DNA of 64,000 bases from Neobacillus nitrireducens (GCF_030915405.1 NZ_CP133262.1:2604001-2668000); one strand, 5' to 3'; shown: positions 7,592-17,044, counted from the stretch's first letter. Made by a program: numbers and translations. The notes: a model not told the origin generated them from the letters alone.

Positions 7592-7902
7592 AAGACAGTA
7601 GCCTACTGGATATTTCCGCTGTAATAGCTGTAACTCAGCTGGAAGTTTGGGAGATAACAAATGAATATCGAATGATGGCTCTTACTGCTATATTAACCTA
7701 TAACTCTCCACTTGCAGAAAATTGGTTCACTTTTGGAAAAAACGCACTTTTTGATGGAAGCAGCCATAAGTATGCCACTGACGCGGAGGAATATTTACTC
7801 AAAAAGATTGGAATCCACAGAAGATTCCTTGCTATGGAATCGACTTGGCAACCTTTATTATAAAGGAGGCCGAGCAGATTTAGCGGTTATTGCTTTTGAG
7901 CG
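7592..7902 (+). pseudogene. TPR-containing protein remnant
   Basis: An open frame from about 7592 (DISAVIAVTQLEVWEITNEY) carries on to about 7800. A second frame then reads LLWNRLGNLYYKGGRADLAV followed by IAFERC, a typical tetratricopeptide repeat. The two frames do not join, neither has a convincing ribosome binding site, and the TPR is cut off at about 7902 where a DoxX fragment on the other strand begins. Parent gene not recognised. Confidence 0.5.
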
Positions 7903-8007
7903 TTGTAACCAGCAGTTAGGATAATAAACCTAGGAAAAATGTCTCTTGGGTGATGAGAAACAGTACCTGCTAAGAAGAAACTAAAGTTCATCACTAAGCC
8001 AAAGAAC
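7903..8007 (-). pseudogene. DoxX gene fragment
   Basis: About 105 bp encode FFGLVMNFSFFLAGTVSHHP and then RDIF.RFIILTAGYNA, matching the intact DoxX protein at 1149-1667 (bases 1246-1351) almost residue for residue but with many third-position differences. It abuts foreign sequence on both sides. Because silent differences dominate, it probably derives from a diverged paralogue rather than from a recent copy. Confidence 0.8.
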
Positions 8008-8540
8008 AATCGAATTGGATGTGCTGTATCCTTACGAGTTATGGAAAATCCCAAAAAAGAAGGACATGAGAATATCTTTATTGGTGGCGGATCCACTCAG
8101 GAAGAAGTAGGATGCAGAGGCGCGATAACGTTAGGAAAGATATCACAAGCAGAAATTGGTTTCTCTATCGATGTAGGAACTGCCGATGATATTCATGGCA
8201 TGCCAAAGGAAGGAATTTCCTTAGGTCTTGGTCCTGAATTATGTGTAATGGATTCCTCTACCATCTCTAATCGCAAACTTTTAAATTTTTGATCAAGGTT
8301 GCGGATGAGTGCGGCATAGCTTATCAGGTTTCCATTATGAAACACGGTGGAACAGACGCCTCTAAATTCCAGAGCTCCAATTATGGGATGCCGGTATTAT
8401 TAATCAATGTACCATCCCGTTATGCACATACCCCTACTTCGATGATTCATTTTGATGATTATATCAATACAGTGAAGTTAATGACCGGAGTCATCAAACG
8501 GTTAAATCGAAAGACAGTAGATGAAATTAGGAACTTCTAA
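8008..8540 (+). pseudogene. M42-family aminopeptidase, truncated and frameshifted
   Basis: M42 enzymes are cobalt/zinc aminopeptidases forming dodecamers. The remnant begins mid-gene at NRIGCAVSLRVMEN, includes STQEEVGCRGA (catalytic Glu) and the metal-site Asp in SIDVGTADD, then changes frame at the T run near 8286-8290, and goes on with DECGIAYQVSIMKHGGTDAS and INVPSRYAHTPTSM to the natural stop. Roughly the first third of the gene is missing. One additional T would rejoin the frames. Confidence 0.85.
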
Positions 8541-8545
8541 CTTGG

Positions 8546-8576
8546 AAATCCCCTTATCATTGATAAGAGGATTTTT
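8546..8576 (+). terminator. Terminator behind the M42 remnant
   Basis: AAATCCCCTTATCA pairs with TGATAAGAGGATTTTT, giving a 12-bp stem with a T run, right after the old stop codon. It is the native terminator of the decayed gene. Confidence 0.75.
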
Positions 8577-8604
8577 ATTACGCTCTATCACAACTAGCGG
8601 AAAA

Positions 8605-8656
8605 GGTGCCTGACTCCCAGTGTGTTAAAGCTTTAATGCACCGGGGGGCAGACACC
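8605..8656. repeat. Palindromic dispersed repeat, complete
   Basis: GGTGCCTGACTCCC and GGGGGGCAGACACC arms around GTGTGTTAAAGCTTTAATGC; 52 bp, same layout as 3521-3572. Confidence 0.8.
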
Positions 8657-8690
8657 TATATTCCTAATGCTTGCAAGGATTTTAAAAAAA

Positions 8691-10217
8691 CTAACTTACT
8701 TTTACCGTTCTACTCTTACTCTTATTGCCTGATTTGTCTTGAGCGTATATCTTTAATGTTGAACCCGTCTTTTGTAACTCAATTTTCACTTTATAGTTTC
8801 CTCGACGATCTACTATTCCTTGCCCAATCTTCTTATTACCATTGTAAATATAAATAGTGGCTACACTTTCACCTTTACCACTTACCGTTACAGTTTTACT
8901 AGTTATTTTATTAACAGTCGGGACAACTGGTGGAGTTTTATCTATTACCTTAACTCTATTACTCTTACTCTTATTTCCTGCCATATCAACCGCATAAACA
9001 ACAATGCTTGTACCTGCTTTTTGCTTTTTAACTTTAATGGTATATCTACCATTTTTTGCAGTTGCTTTGCCGATTTGTTTGCTTCCCACCATTGCATAAA
9101 CTTTTGAATCTGATTCAACTTTGCCACTAATAACAGTAGCATGATCATTTACAGCATTGACTGTTGGAATGCTTGGTGCAAAAGACTTTATTACATGGTA
9201 AAGGACACTATGTTTTTTATCCAATGTTGACAAAAATTTATCTTCTGAAGCATCTTCACTCAAGAATTTTGTTCTATTAATTTTTTGTACTTTTACCTTT
9301 TTGTTAATATTCCAAACTTCTTGGGTAACCTTAAGAGTGATTCCATCCAACCCACCACTCTCTTCTGGAAGCTTTTTCAATCCAATCTCAGTGTAAGATT
9401 TTCTTTGGTTGAATTTTTTATCTATCAAAATATCGGTTTTAAGAAAGTTTCTTTTAGTCAGCATTCCTGATTTTTTCATCTCAGGTAATGACTGATTAAA
9501 CTGAACCCTAACTACTTGTATGACTTGCTTAAGCTCCTCTACAGAAACAACCGTATCATCGCCCGACATTTTACTAACTTCATTAATAGTCTTAGCCAAT
9601 TGTGTGAGCGCTTTTTGATCTTTTGATAGATTATCAAGGAATTTTAACAATAGACTAGGCAATTCATTAGCAAATACTACAGCATGAATCTTGTGACCTG
9701 TTATTTTCTCGCCATGTACTTTAAAATGTACGTTATTTTGGACGTTAATATGTTTTGGGTTTGGCAGATCCTTCACAACAGAAGGAAGCAATTTGGATTG
9801 AATAGTTTGAACTAACTTTTCAGTAGATCCCCCATCCTGCTGAACAGGGATGCGGATTGCCTTAGAAGCTTGATCTAATAATAAAACCATCTGCTTTTTA
9901 TCAGCATATAACTGAAAGGGAATTTTACCTTGTTTAAGTTTGACAAATCCACCCATCGAGAACGTATCAGCATTTTGCATTTTGGTTTGAACCTGAAGTT
10001 CCATATTGTTCAAAAGATTTAATACTTTTAAATACTCTTTATCCTTTACATTTGATTTCTTATAAGAAAGATGAAGTGAAGCAACTGCATAACTCTGGGA
10101 TGACTTAATCTTGGCATTATTCAAAATCATTTGATTTAAATTAACACCTTTTACCGAATCACATGCGGTCATTAAAAAGACAGAAGCAACAATAACTAGA
10201 AACAGTTTTTTAAACAT
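8691..10217 (-). CDS. Lipoprotein with two C-terminal bacterial Ig-like domains
   Basis: 508 residues from the ATG near 10217, which has AAGGAG six bases upstream; an in-frame ATG at 10289 lacks a ribosome binding site. The signal peptide ends in a lipobox (FLMTAC), so the protein should be diacylglyceryl-anchored outside the membrane. Residues about 25-330 form a soluble domain of alternating strands (ADTFSMGGFVKLKQGKIPFQ, then AYADK-like patterns) resembling the lipid-binding-like fold common in Bacillus lipoproteins, without a firm family call. Two tandem Ig-like repeats follow, each ending in a (V)YA.D.(A/S)GNKSKS motif, with TPPVVPTVNKI between them. Probable cell-wall-facing role; ligand unknown. 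Confidence 0.75.
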   Translation of the reverse strand: MFKKLFLVIVASVFLMTACDSVKGVNLNQMILNNAKIKSSQSYAVASLHLSYKKSNVKDKEYLKVLNLLNNMELQVQTKMQNADTFSMGGFVKLKQGKIPFQLYADKKQMVLLLDQASKAIRIPVQQDGGSTEKLVQTIQSKLLPSVVKDLPNPKHINVQNNVHFKVHGEKITGHKIHAVVFANELPSLLLKFLDNLSKDQKALTQLAKTINEVSKMSGDDTVVSVEELKQVIQVVRVQFNQSLPEMKKSGMLTKRNFLKTDILIDKKFNQRKSYTEIGLKKLPEESGGLDGITLKVTQEVWNINKKVKVQKINRTKFLSEDASEDKFLSTLDKKHSVLYHVIKSFAPSIPTVNAVNDHATVISGKVESDSKVYAMVGSKQIGKATAKNGRYTIKVKKQKAGTSIVVYAVDMAGNKSKSNRVKVIDKTPPVVPTVNKITSKTVTVSGKGESVATIYIYNGNKKIGQGIVDRRGNYKVKIELQKTGSTLKIYAQDKSGNKSKSRTVKVS

Positions 10218-10422
10218 CGAATTCTCCTTTTTCATTAGAAAATATACACTTCTCTTCTGCACAAAATCATGATGGAATTTTTTTATCATTCTACAAAAAT
10301 ATTACAATTCAAATATAATAATATCATAATTTTCATTTATGTTGAAAGCCTATAAAAGATGAAAAAAAGTGAAGAACCAAGATCCTGGCACCTTTCACTC
10401 ACAACCTCTGTTCCGAACTACC

Positions 10423-10479
10423 CGAAAGGTGTGGTAAAATTCATTTTATCAATCAATTAATCCCAATACAAAGCAGATG
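10423..10479 (+). repeat. Copy of the histidine-phosphatase leader/promoter segment
   Basis: CGAAAGGTGTGGTAAAATTC and the following ATTTTATCAATCA...CAATACAAAGCAG match 33660-33716 at about 50 of 57 positions. There the segment precedes the histidine phosphatase gene and contains an extended -10 (TGGTAAAAT). Here it has no gene behind it. The rest of 10290-10502 shows nothing else. Confidence 0.7.
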
Positions 10480-10502
10480 GGATCAAAACACGCTTTTTCC
10501 AT

Positions 10503-11000
10503 TTAAGCCACATATAAGACAACCTCTTGTTTCTTCAATGAAGCCTGAACATCAATGATACGTTGATTGCAACTACCACGAAAACGTTGCTTCGGTTCCA
10601 TCTTCTCTATTAAAAACTTTCCATCTACTAATATATCTACTTCTTGTAGAAATGCTTGTACATCAGAATTCTTTTCAGACCAGCGTAAAAGTTCTTCAAA
10701 TGTAAATCCTGTATAAGACCAAATATTTAATCCCGTTGCTTTTACACGTTTCACTAACGAAAATAGCTCTTGGCAATAAAGAAAAGGTTCTCCACCAGAT
10801 AGTGTTAACCCATCTAAAAAGGGATTCTCTATAATTTGAGTATAAATATCATCTTCGACATACAGTTCTCCATAATCCCTATCCCAGGATTCTGGATTAT
10901 GGCATCCCAGGCAGTGATGTGGACATCCTGATACGAAAAGAACAGCTCTCCACCCTTCACCATTCGAGATAGAATCAGAATAGAATCCTCCAATTTTCAA
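10503..11000 (-). CDS. nrdG: Anaerobic ribonucleotide reductase activating protein
   Basis: 165-residue radical SAM activase that uses a 4Fe-4S cluster and S-adenosylmethionine to create the glycyl radical on NrdD. The cluster motif CPHHCLGCHN lies near residue 26 (CX3CX2C), followed by the SAM-contacting SGGEP near residue 70. The length fits the family. It is the last gene of the minus-strand nrd operon, 18 bases after nrdD, so it should share the cobalamin riboswitch control at 17117-17280. Confidence 0.95.
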   Translation of the reverse strand: MKIGGFYSDSISNGEGWRAVLFVSGCPHHCLGCHNPESWDRDYGELYVEDDIYTQIIENPFLDGLTLSGGEPFLYCQELFSLVKRVKATGLNIWSYTGFTFEELLRWSEKNSDVQAFLQEVDILVDGKFLIEKMEPKQRFRGSCNQRIIDVQASLKKQEVVLYVA

Positions 11001-11018
11001 TTTCGTTCCCCCTGCCTT

Positions 11019-13316
11019 TTATGAATGAATGACTCGATCTTGTAATTCCGCTTTTTTCCCTTCATTCCACTTGCCCGTTGTACCAACCAAGTATCCTGTA
11101 ATACGTTGGATCACATCCACATGATCGCTATGACATGCTTCACATGTTATCGCTTCAGCATCGCTTGTTTCATGTCCGCAATCTAAGCAGCGACAGATCG
11201 TATGATTTAAGCTGAAATAGCCAATTTCTAGGTGATGTGCCATCAACACCATCTTTTCAATCGCCTGCCAGTTTTCGGATGCTTTTCCATCTAGTTCGAT
11301 ATAAGCAATATGTCCACCTAATGTGAGGGCATGATACGGTGCTTCAATGGTCATTTTCTTTACAGCAGATATATGATGCCAAACGGGGACATGGTTTGAA
11401 TTGGTATAGTATTCCCGAGTATTGATTCCTTCCACTTCACCAAAACGTTCTCGATCAAGTTTAGGGAACTTTTTACACAACGATTCAGCTGGTGTAGCAA
11501 GTAAGCTATAGTTAAGTTGATGACATTCTTTTAGTTCCGTACATTTATCTCGCATAAAGGTGATAATTTCCAACCCTTTTGTTTGTGCTTCATCGGATTC
11601 TCCGTGATGTTTCCCCATTAATGCGAGTAAACATTCTGCTAGTCCAATAAATCCGATCGCTAAAGTAGATTGATTTATCACTTTTTCAATTGGGTTTTCT
11701 AGTTTTAATTCACTTCCACCTCGCCATAAATATTTCATGACCGTTGGAAATTGTTTCGCTAAAGCTTGTTTTTGGAAATCATAGCGTATTTTTAATTGTT
11801 CTCCAACTTCTCCCACTAAATTCTCAAGTTTCCCATAGAAATGGGCCCATTTCTCTTCTTCGGAAAACTCTTCTCTTTCGACTTCTTCCATTGTCTCTAA
11901 TGCGATACGCACTAGATTGATAGAAGTAAAGGAAGCGTTACCCCGACCGACAGATGTCTTTTCTCCATGAATATTTTCAAATACACGGGTACGACAACCC
12001 ATTGTAGCTGCTTCATACAGATAACGTGTTGAATCCTCGACAGTCCATTTTTCATGCTGATTAAAGGGTGCATCTAAGTTGATAAAGTTTGGAAAGAAAC
12101 GTTTTGCCGTTACGCGACAGGCTAATTGGAATAAATCATAATTAGAATCGCCCTCTTTTAAGTTAACACCGTCTTTTACTTTAAAAATTTGAATAGGAAA
12201 AATAGCTGTTTGCCCATTGCCAACACCACGTTCTGTTGAAAGGAGTAGCTGCTCCATCACACAGCGTCCCTCTGGAGATGTATCTGTCCCATAATTAATG
12301 GAAGAGAAAACGACTTGATTTCCGCCGCGCGAATGAATGCTGTTCATGTTATGTATAAACCCTTCCATCGCTTGATATACAGTATTTATTGTACGATTTA
12401 AAGCATATTGAATGACTCTTTCATCTCCGGTCAAGCCATCCAAATCTTTTTCTTTATAAACAGAAATAGGAATAGCTATTAATTTGTCAAAATCACATCC
12501 CGTAAATTCACAAGCCTTCTTCAATTCTTTTTCGTACGTTACTTTAACAAATGGAGCCATATAGAAATCAAAAGCTGGAATCGATTGTCCTCCGTGCATT
12601 TCATTTTGAGCAGTCTCAAGAGAAATGCATGCCATTACTGCAGCCCCATGAATCCCATTGGGACGACGCAGTGCAGCATGATTAACCTCCATTCCATTTT
12701 CGAGCATTTTATCCAGCGGATGCTGTACGCAGGTTAAGCTTCGAGTTGGATAAAAATCAAGGTCATGGATATGGATTGCTCCAGCTCGATGCAAGAAATG
12801 ATGTTCTGGTTTCAGTAATTCGGCTGACGTATAAGCTTTTGTCGTTTCGCTTGCGAACTTCATCATCATTCCAGAAGGCGTCTCCGCACTCATATTGGCA
12901 TTTTCCTTTGTAATATCATTTGACTCCGCTCTAATAATCGACGCAATCGTATCAAATGATTTTCCATTTCTAGCTTTCGATCTTTCTTCACGATATAAGA
13001 TATAGGCTTTTGCTACATCCGTTCTCTCACTCTTCATAAGTTCAATTTCTACTAAGTCTTGAATATCTTCTACTGAAATTCGAATGTGTTGAATACGTTC
13101 ATTCAAATCTTTTAATATCTTTTGAGCTAGGTTCGGTGTAACTCCTTGTTCTGTAGCTTGTTCAGCCTTTTCAACAGCCTGTATTATTTTTTGAGGACAA
13201 AATGGAACAATACGTTTATCTCGTTTGATTACTTCTTGTATTTTATTCATTGTTAACAAAATCATCACGTTCTTTCGTATAAAGTATCTGTATGAAAAGA
13301 GTGTAGGTTGATTCAT
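11019..13316 (-). CDS. nrdD: Anaerobic (class III) ribonucleoside-triphosphate reductase
   Basis: Oxygen-sensitive glycyl radical enzyme that makes dNTPs in anaerobic growth. Seen: an N-terminal ATP-cone (about residues 25-115, KRDKRIVPFCPQKI), catalytic core with SIHSRGGNQVVFSSINYG, a zinc-binding CLDCGH...CEACHSDH near 712-732, and the glycyl radical loop RITGYLVG with Gly near 741. The longest form has 765 residues; starts at 13265 (ATG before ILLT) or 13250 (ATG-AAT-AAA) are also possible, since no strong ribosome binding site marks any of them. It sits between nrdF and nrdG. Confidence 0.95.
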   Translation of the reverse strand: MNQPTLFSYRYFIRKNVMILLTMNKIQEVIKRDKRIVPFCPQKIIQAVEKAEQATEQGVTPNLAQKILKDLNERIQHIRISVEDIQDLVEIELMKSERTDVAKAYILYREERSKARNGKSFDTIASIIRAESNDITKENANMSAETPSGMMMKFASETTKAYTSAELLKPEHHFLHRAGAIHIHDLDFYPTRSLTCVQHPLDKMLENGMEVNHAALRRPNGIHGAAVMACISLETAQNEMHGGQSIPAFDFYMAPFVKVTYEKELKKACEFTGCDFDKLIAIPISVYKEKDLDGLTGDERVIQYALNRTINTVYQAMEGFIHNMNSIHSRGGNQVVFSSINYGTDTSPEGRCVMEQLLLSTERGVGNGQTAIFPIQIFKVKDGVNLKEGDSNYDLFQLACRVTAKRFFPNFINLDAPFNQHEKWTVEDSTRYLYEAATMGCRTRVFENIHGEKTSVGRGNASFTSINLVRIALETMEEVEREEFSEEEKWAHFYGKLENLVGEVGEQLKIRYDFQKQALAKQFPTVMKYLWRGGSELKLENPIEKVINQSTLAIGFIGLAECLLALMGKHHGESDEAQTKGLEIITFMRDKCTELKECHQLNYSLLATPAESLCKKFPKLDRERFGEVEGINTREYYTNSNHVPVWHHISAVKKMTIEAPYHALTLGGHIAYIELDGKASENWQAIEKMVLMAHHLEIGYFSLNHTICRCLDCGHETSDAEAITCEACHSDHVDVIQRITGYLVGTTGKWNEGKKAELQDRVIHS

Positions 13317-13336
13317 TTAAAAGGATTGTTTTCGGT

Positions 13337-14332
13337 TCATCTTCTTAAAATTTTATCTGTTCTTTGACTTAAATCATTAAAGGTTTCATCTGTAATAGGA
13401 GCCACTTTCGCTTTTGTATAAGTAGAACCCTTTTGTGAAAAGAAGTCATATGTAGAGCCTTCATTTCGAATACCATTCATCACAATTGGATTGACTTCTT
13501 CGTCTGGAAACATGGATTCGAAACCGACATTCATTAATGCTTTATTAGCGTTATAGCGTACATAGGCTTTTACCTCTGGTGATAAGCCTGTTTCCGCATA
13601 TACATCTTCGGTATACTTTATTTCATTTTGATACAGATCGAGTAATAGCTCATAGCCCCATATTTTCAGCTCATCTTGCTTTTTCTTTGAGAAGTGCTTA
13701 AATATATTTTGAGCAAAAAAGCCTACTGCCACACCATGGATCGATTCGTCACGCAGAATAAGCGAAATGACCTCTGCACTATTACGAAGGAAGCCTTGTC
13801 CCCCTAAGTATAGGGGGTAGTAAAAACCCGAGTAAAACAGGAAGGATTCAAGCATGACGGAAGAAAACATGGCTTTCCATAAGCTTTCTGAATTTCCTTC
13901 TTCTATATTGTTATAAATATCACCAATTTTGTTTGCTTTATATTGAAGATACTCATTTTTCATCACCCATTCAAAAAGCTCATCGATTTCTGTATTGGTA
14001 CAAAGTGTTGTAAATATATAGGAGTAAGATTTCGCATGAATGGCTTCAAAAGCTGCAAAAACAGTGAAAACAGCCTTTTCTTGTAAATCAGTTGCATAGG
14101 CAGCAATATGATTCATGCCAATATTGGTTTGAACCGTATCAAGTAACGTCAATCCTGCAAAAACTTTTTTATACGTATCCTGATGTTCAAAACTTTGCCA
14201 CTGTTTGACGTCTTTACTGACGGCTATTTCTTCTGGAAACCAAATTTGCTTCCATTGCTGATCCCAAAATACTTGTGCGAGTTCACTTGTTGGTTTATTC
14301 CAATTGACCGCCACATACGTTAAATTTGGCAT
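13337..14332 (-). CDS. nrdF: Class Ib ribonucleotide reductase beta subunit
   Basis: 331 residues carrying the dimetal (Mn or Fe) tyrosyl radical cofactor for NrdE. Metal ligands appear in FAAFEAIHAKSY and in ILRDESIHG. The ATG at 14332 (MPNLTYVAVNWNKP) is preferred because GGAG lies eight bases upstream; the in-frame GTG at 14341 would put that site too close. The start overlaps the end of nrdE by 13 bases. With NrdI and NrdH encoded upstream, the set is the complete aerobic class Ib system. Confidence 0.95.
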   Translation of the reverse strand: MPNLTYVAVNWNKPTSELAQVFWDQQWKQIWFPEEIAVSKDVKQWQSFEHQDTYKKVFAGLTLLDTVQTNIGMNHIAAYATDLQEKAVFTVFAAFEAIHAKSYSYIFTTLCTNTEIDELFEWVMKNEYLQYKANKIGDIYNNIEEGNSESLWKAMFSSVMLESFLFYSGFYYPLYLGGQGFLRNSAEVISLILRDESIHGVAVGFFAQNIFKHFSKKKQDELKIWGYELLLDLYQNEIKYTEDVYAETGLSPEVKAYVRYNANKALMNVGFESMFPDEEVNPIVMNGIRNEGSTYDFFSQKGSTYTKAKVAPITDETFNDLSQRTDKILRR

Positions 14333-16413
14333 GCCACACACTCCTCTAATGTTTGTAATCGCTGACGCACATAGTAAACCGACTTAATGCCCTTCATCCA
14401 GGCATAAATATAAATTTTCGCTAGTTGCTCGGTTGTCCAATTGTCAGTGACATAAAGTGTCATCGAAATTCCTTGATCTACATGTTTTTGAGCAGCAGCA
14501 TATACATCTATTAAGTCATAAGGATTGACATCGTATGCCTCCACATATAAATGAGTATTCTCGTTTGTTAAGTGCGGCATTGGATAAATTGTACGACTAT
14601 CCGCATAATCACGTACCTCCACGCGCTCTGTACAAGGAGCAATGGAAGCTGTGCAGCTACGAATATATGAAATGCTGCCCGTTGGTGCAATGGCTATACG
14701 ATATGAATGGAATAAGCCGTATTGCATGACGTCTTCCTTTAAAGACTGCCACATTTTTTGAGTGATGATTGGAATATTTCCCAGTGCTTTTAATACAATG
14801 GGTGGCCTTTCTTGTTCTTCTTTATCCAAATAAGGATCAAAATAAATACCTGATGCGTAATCACTATCCTCAAATCGATAGAATGATTCGCCGCGTTCTC
14901 TGGCAATTTCCATTGATGTTTTCAGTGAATAATAGTTTATCGCTTCCATAAAACAATCGATAAATTCAATAGATTCCTTTGATCCGTATAGGATACCCTG
15001 TGTCACAAGATGTCCGTGTAAATTCATGACACCTAGCCCGACAGAATGCATTAATTGGTTTGCTTTCGCCACAGATGGAACATTTTTAATGTTTGTCATT
15101 TGTGAAACATTCGTTAATAGGAGCATCGCAGTATCTACTAACTTTCCAAAATCATTCACTTTACTTGCTGCATGGATATCAATTGAACCTAAATTACAAG
15201 ATACATCTAAGCCGTATTGATTTGGTTCATCTTGGTCAGTGATGATACTAGTATGCTGCACCTGAAGAATTTCGGTACACAGATTAGACATTTTTACACG
15301 ACCAATATTTTTAAGTGGATGGTCTTCGTTGGCATTGTCATCAAAGATTTCAAATGGATAACCTGATTCAAATTGTGCTTTTTTCACTTCTGTATAAAGT
15401 TTTCGTGCGTTTACCCGCTTAATTTTACGGATATTCGGATTATCTAGCAATTCATAATACATTTTTGTCAACGAAATTTCAGACATACGCTTGCCATATT
15501 CTTTAAAAATATCATATGGACTAAACAACACAATATCTTTATCTCGTCTCATTAGTTCAAAGAAAATATTTGGAATAATGATCCCTGTTGAAAGTGTGGC
15601 TAGACGTATTTTATCATCCGCATTTGGCTTCTTAGACGAAATAAAGTTTTCTATATCACCATGGAAAATATTTAAATAGGCAACACCAGAACCATTTCGT
15701 TGTCCGAGTTGATTCGAATAACTAAATGAGTTTTCTAGAAGCTTTGCGACTGGTATTACACCACTTGCACGATTTAAAATCCCCTTAATCGGGTCCCCTA
15801 ATGGACGCAAATCCGTTAAATTCACCCCAACACCGCCGCCAAGACGTGACAATTCTAAACAATAGCCAATATTTTCAGCAATACTATTCATAGAATCATC
15901 CATCGATAACTTAAAACAGCTCACCAACTCTCCACGTGCTTTCTTCCCGCTGTTTAAAGCTGTTGGTGTAGCAGGTTGATAAGCCTCCATCATTGCTTCC
16001 ACTGCTCGTTCTGCTAGATCCGTATTTCCCTGAGCTAAATACAATGCAATAATCACCATACGATCTTCATATTTTTCTAGAATTTCTTCCCCGTCACGGC
16101 TTTTTAGGCCATAACTATCATAAAACTTGCTAGCACTCATAAAAGATGGAAAACGGAAACTATAATCATAAGCTTTTTTGTACATTCTTTTAATAAATTC
16201 CATATCGTACCGGTCGATAAATTCTTTTTCGTAGTAGCCTTCATCTACTAAATAACGAATTTTTTCTTCCATATCAATAAAGTACCGCAAACGCACATTT
16301 ACATATTCTAAAAAGTAACGGCGCGTTGCTTCTCGGTCTTTTTCCAATTCTAATTGTCCTGTTGTGCTATAACGATTAAGGACATCGTTATTTAGCTTTA
16401 AATACGTTTTCAT
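14320..16413 (-). CDS. nrdE: Class Ib ribonucleotide reductase alpha subunit
   Basis: 697-residue catalytic subunit reducing ribonucleoside diphosphates. Seen: GELVSCFKL with the active-site Cys near residue 177, the NLGSIDIHA region with its radical-site neighbours, IAPTGSISYI, and the C-terminal redox pair in ECVACQI that passes electrons from NrdH. There is no N-terminal ATP-cone, as expected for class Ib. The ATG overlaps the nrdI stop (ATGA type), so the genes are translationally coupled. Confidence 0.97.
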   Translation of the reverse strand: MKTYLKLNNDVLNRYSTTGQLELEKDREATRRYFLEYVNVRLRYFIDMEEKIRYLVDEGYYEKEFIDRYDMEFIKRMYKKAYDYSFRFPSFMSASKFYDSYGLKSRDGEEILEKYEDRMVIIALYLAQGNTDLAERAVEAMMEAYQPATPTALNSGKKARGELVSCFKLSMDDSMNSIAENIGYCLELSRLGGGVGVNLTDLRPLGDPIKGILNRASGVIPVAKLLENSFSYSNQLGQRNGSGVAYLNIFHGDIENFISSKKPNADDKIRLATLSTGIIIPNIFFELMRRDKDIVLFSPYDIFKEYGKRMSEISLTKMYYELLDNPNIRKIKRVNARKLYTEVKKAQFESGYPFEIFDDNANEDHPLKNIGRVKMSNLCTEILQVQHTSIITDQDEPNQYGLDVSCNLGSIDIHAASKVNDFGKLVDTAMLLLTNVSQMTNIKNVPSVAKANQLMHSVGLGVMNLHGHLVTQGILYGSKESIEFIDCFMEAINYYSLKTSMEIARERGESFYRFEDSDYASGIYFDPYLDKEEQERPPIVLKALGNIPIITQKMWQSLKEDVMQYGLFHSYRIAIAPTGSISYIRSCTASIAPCTERVEVRDYADSRTIYPMPHLTNENTHLYVEAYDVNPYDLIDVYAAAQKHVDQGISMTLYVTDNWTTEQLAKIYIYAWMKGIKSVYYVRQRLQTLEECVACQI

Positions 16414-16769
16414 CCCGTCACCCTCGTTTCATAAAACTGTTGAATTGCATCATAATCGGCTTGATATCCTCGTAAATCTAATTTACGTACTAGGGGGATA
16501 TGATATGTCGCTGCAATTTTATCGCCAGCACCACCAAATACCGTATGACCGAAGTTACTATTACCACTAACAACTACGCCTTTACAATATTTCGAATTTT
16601 GTTCTAAAAAACGAGCAACCTTTTCAGGAATATTACCTAGCCCATCTGTATAGGTAATTAGTAGATAAGGCTTTTTCAACATTAATTCTTCAGAAATTTC
16701 AATAGGCACTGCCTTTAATTTGGATGCAATATATCGTACATTGCCCGTTCGACTGGCATAAACAATCAT
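16410..16769 (-). CDS. nrdI: NrdI flavodoxin-like protein
   Basis: 119 residues. NrdI supplies oxidant for assembly of the manganese-tyrosyl radical cofactor on NrdF. The flavin-phosphate loop is YASRTGNVRYIA at the N-terminus, followed by LLITYTDGLG and a glycine-rich SGNSNFGHTVFGGAGD that contacts the flavin ring. It overlaps both nrdH (upstream) and nrdE (downstream) by four bases. Confidence 0.95.
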   Translation of the reverse strand: MIVYASRTGNVRYIASKLKAVPIEISEELMLKKPYLLITYTDGLGNIPEKVARFLEQNSKYCKGVVVSGNSNFGHTVFGGAGDKIAATYHIPLVRKLDLRGYQADYDAIQQFYETRVTG

Positions 16770-16990
16770 TGTGCAATCAGCTCAATTTGGGAAATAACTT
16801 CCTTTACATCACCTATCAACTTTCCTTTGAATTCAAGAACAGGAACACTTAAAAAGCCTGCTTCAATGATTGTTTGCCTTGCATGTTCATCTTGATCAAT
16901 GTTAATTATGTCTGCTTCAAGCCCGGCACGTTGTAATTCGGATTTTACCCAAAGGCATTTAGGGCAGATTGTTTTCGTATAAAGTTTCAT
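16766..16990 (-). CDS. nrdH: NrdH-type glutaredoxin-like electron donor
   Basis: 74 residues with the dithiol motif CPKC at residues 9-12 and the family's SVPVLEF cis-proline loop near residue 48. It reduces the NrdE C-terminal cysteines, usually recharged by thioredoxin reductase. It is the first gene behind the riboswitch and terminator; the ATG has an AGAGGG site. Confidence 0.92.
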   Translation of the reverse strand: MKLYTKTICPKCLWVKSELQRAGLEADIINIDQDEHARQTIIEAGFLSVPVLEFKGKLIGDVKEVISQIELIAQ

Positions 16991-17011
16991 GTAATCCCTC
17001 TTTTCGTAATA

Positions 17012-17044
17012 TAAAAAGGCTACCTCTTCGAAAAGAGATAGCCT
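17012..17044 (-). terminator. Riboswitch-controlled terminator before nrdH
   Basis: On the minus strand AGGCTATCTCTTTTCGAAGAGGTAGCCTTTTTAT-type geometry (11-bp stem with a T run) lies between the cobalamin aptamer and the nrdH ribosome binding site, 22 bases before the gene. This is where an attenuator should be. Confidence 0.85.

Noticed and set aside
7112..8660. Insertion sequence as cause of the mosaic
   Set aside because: No transposase fragment, terminal inverted repeat pair or target duplication could be identified.
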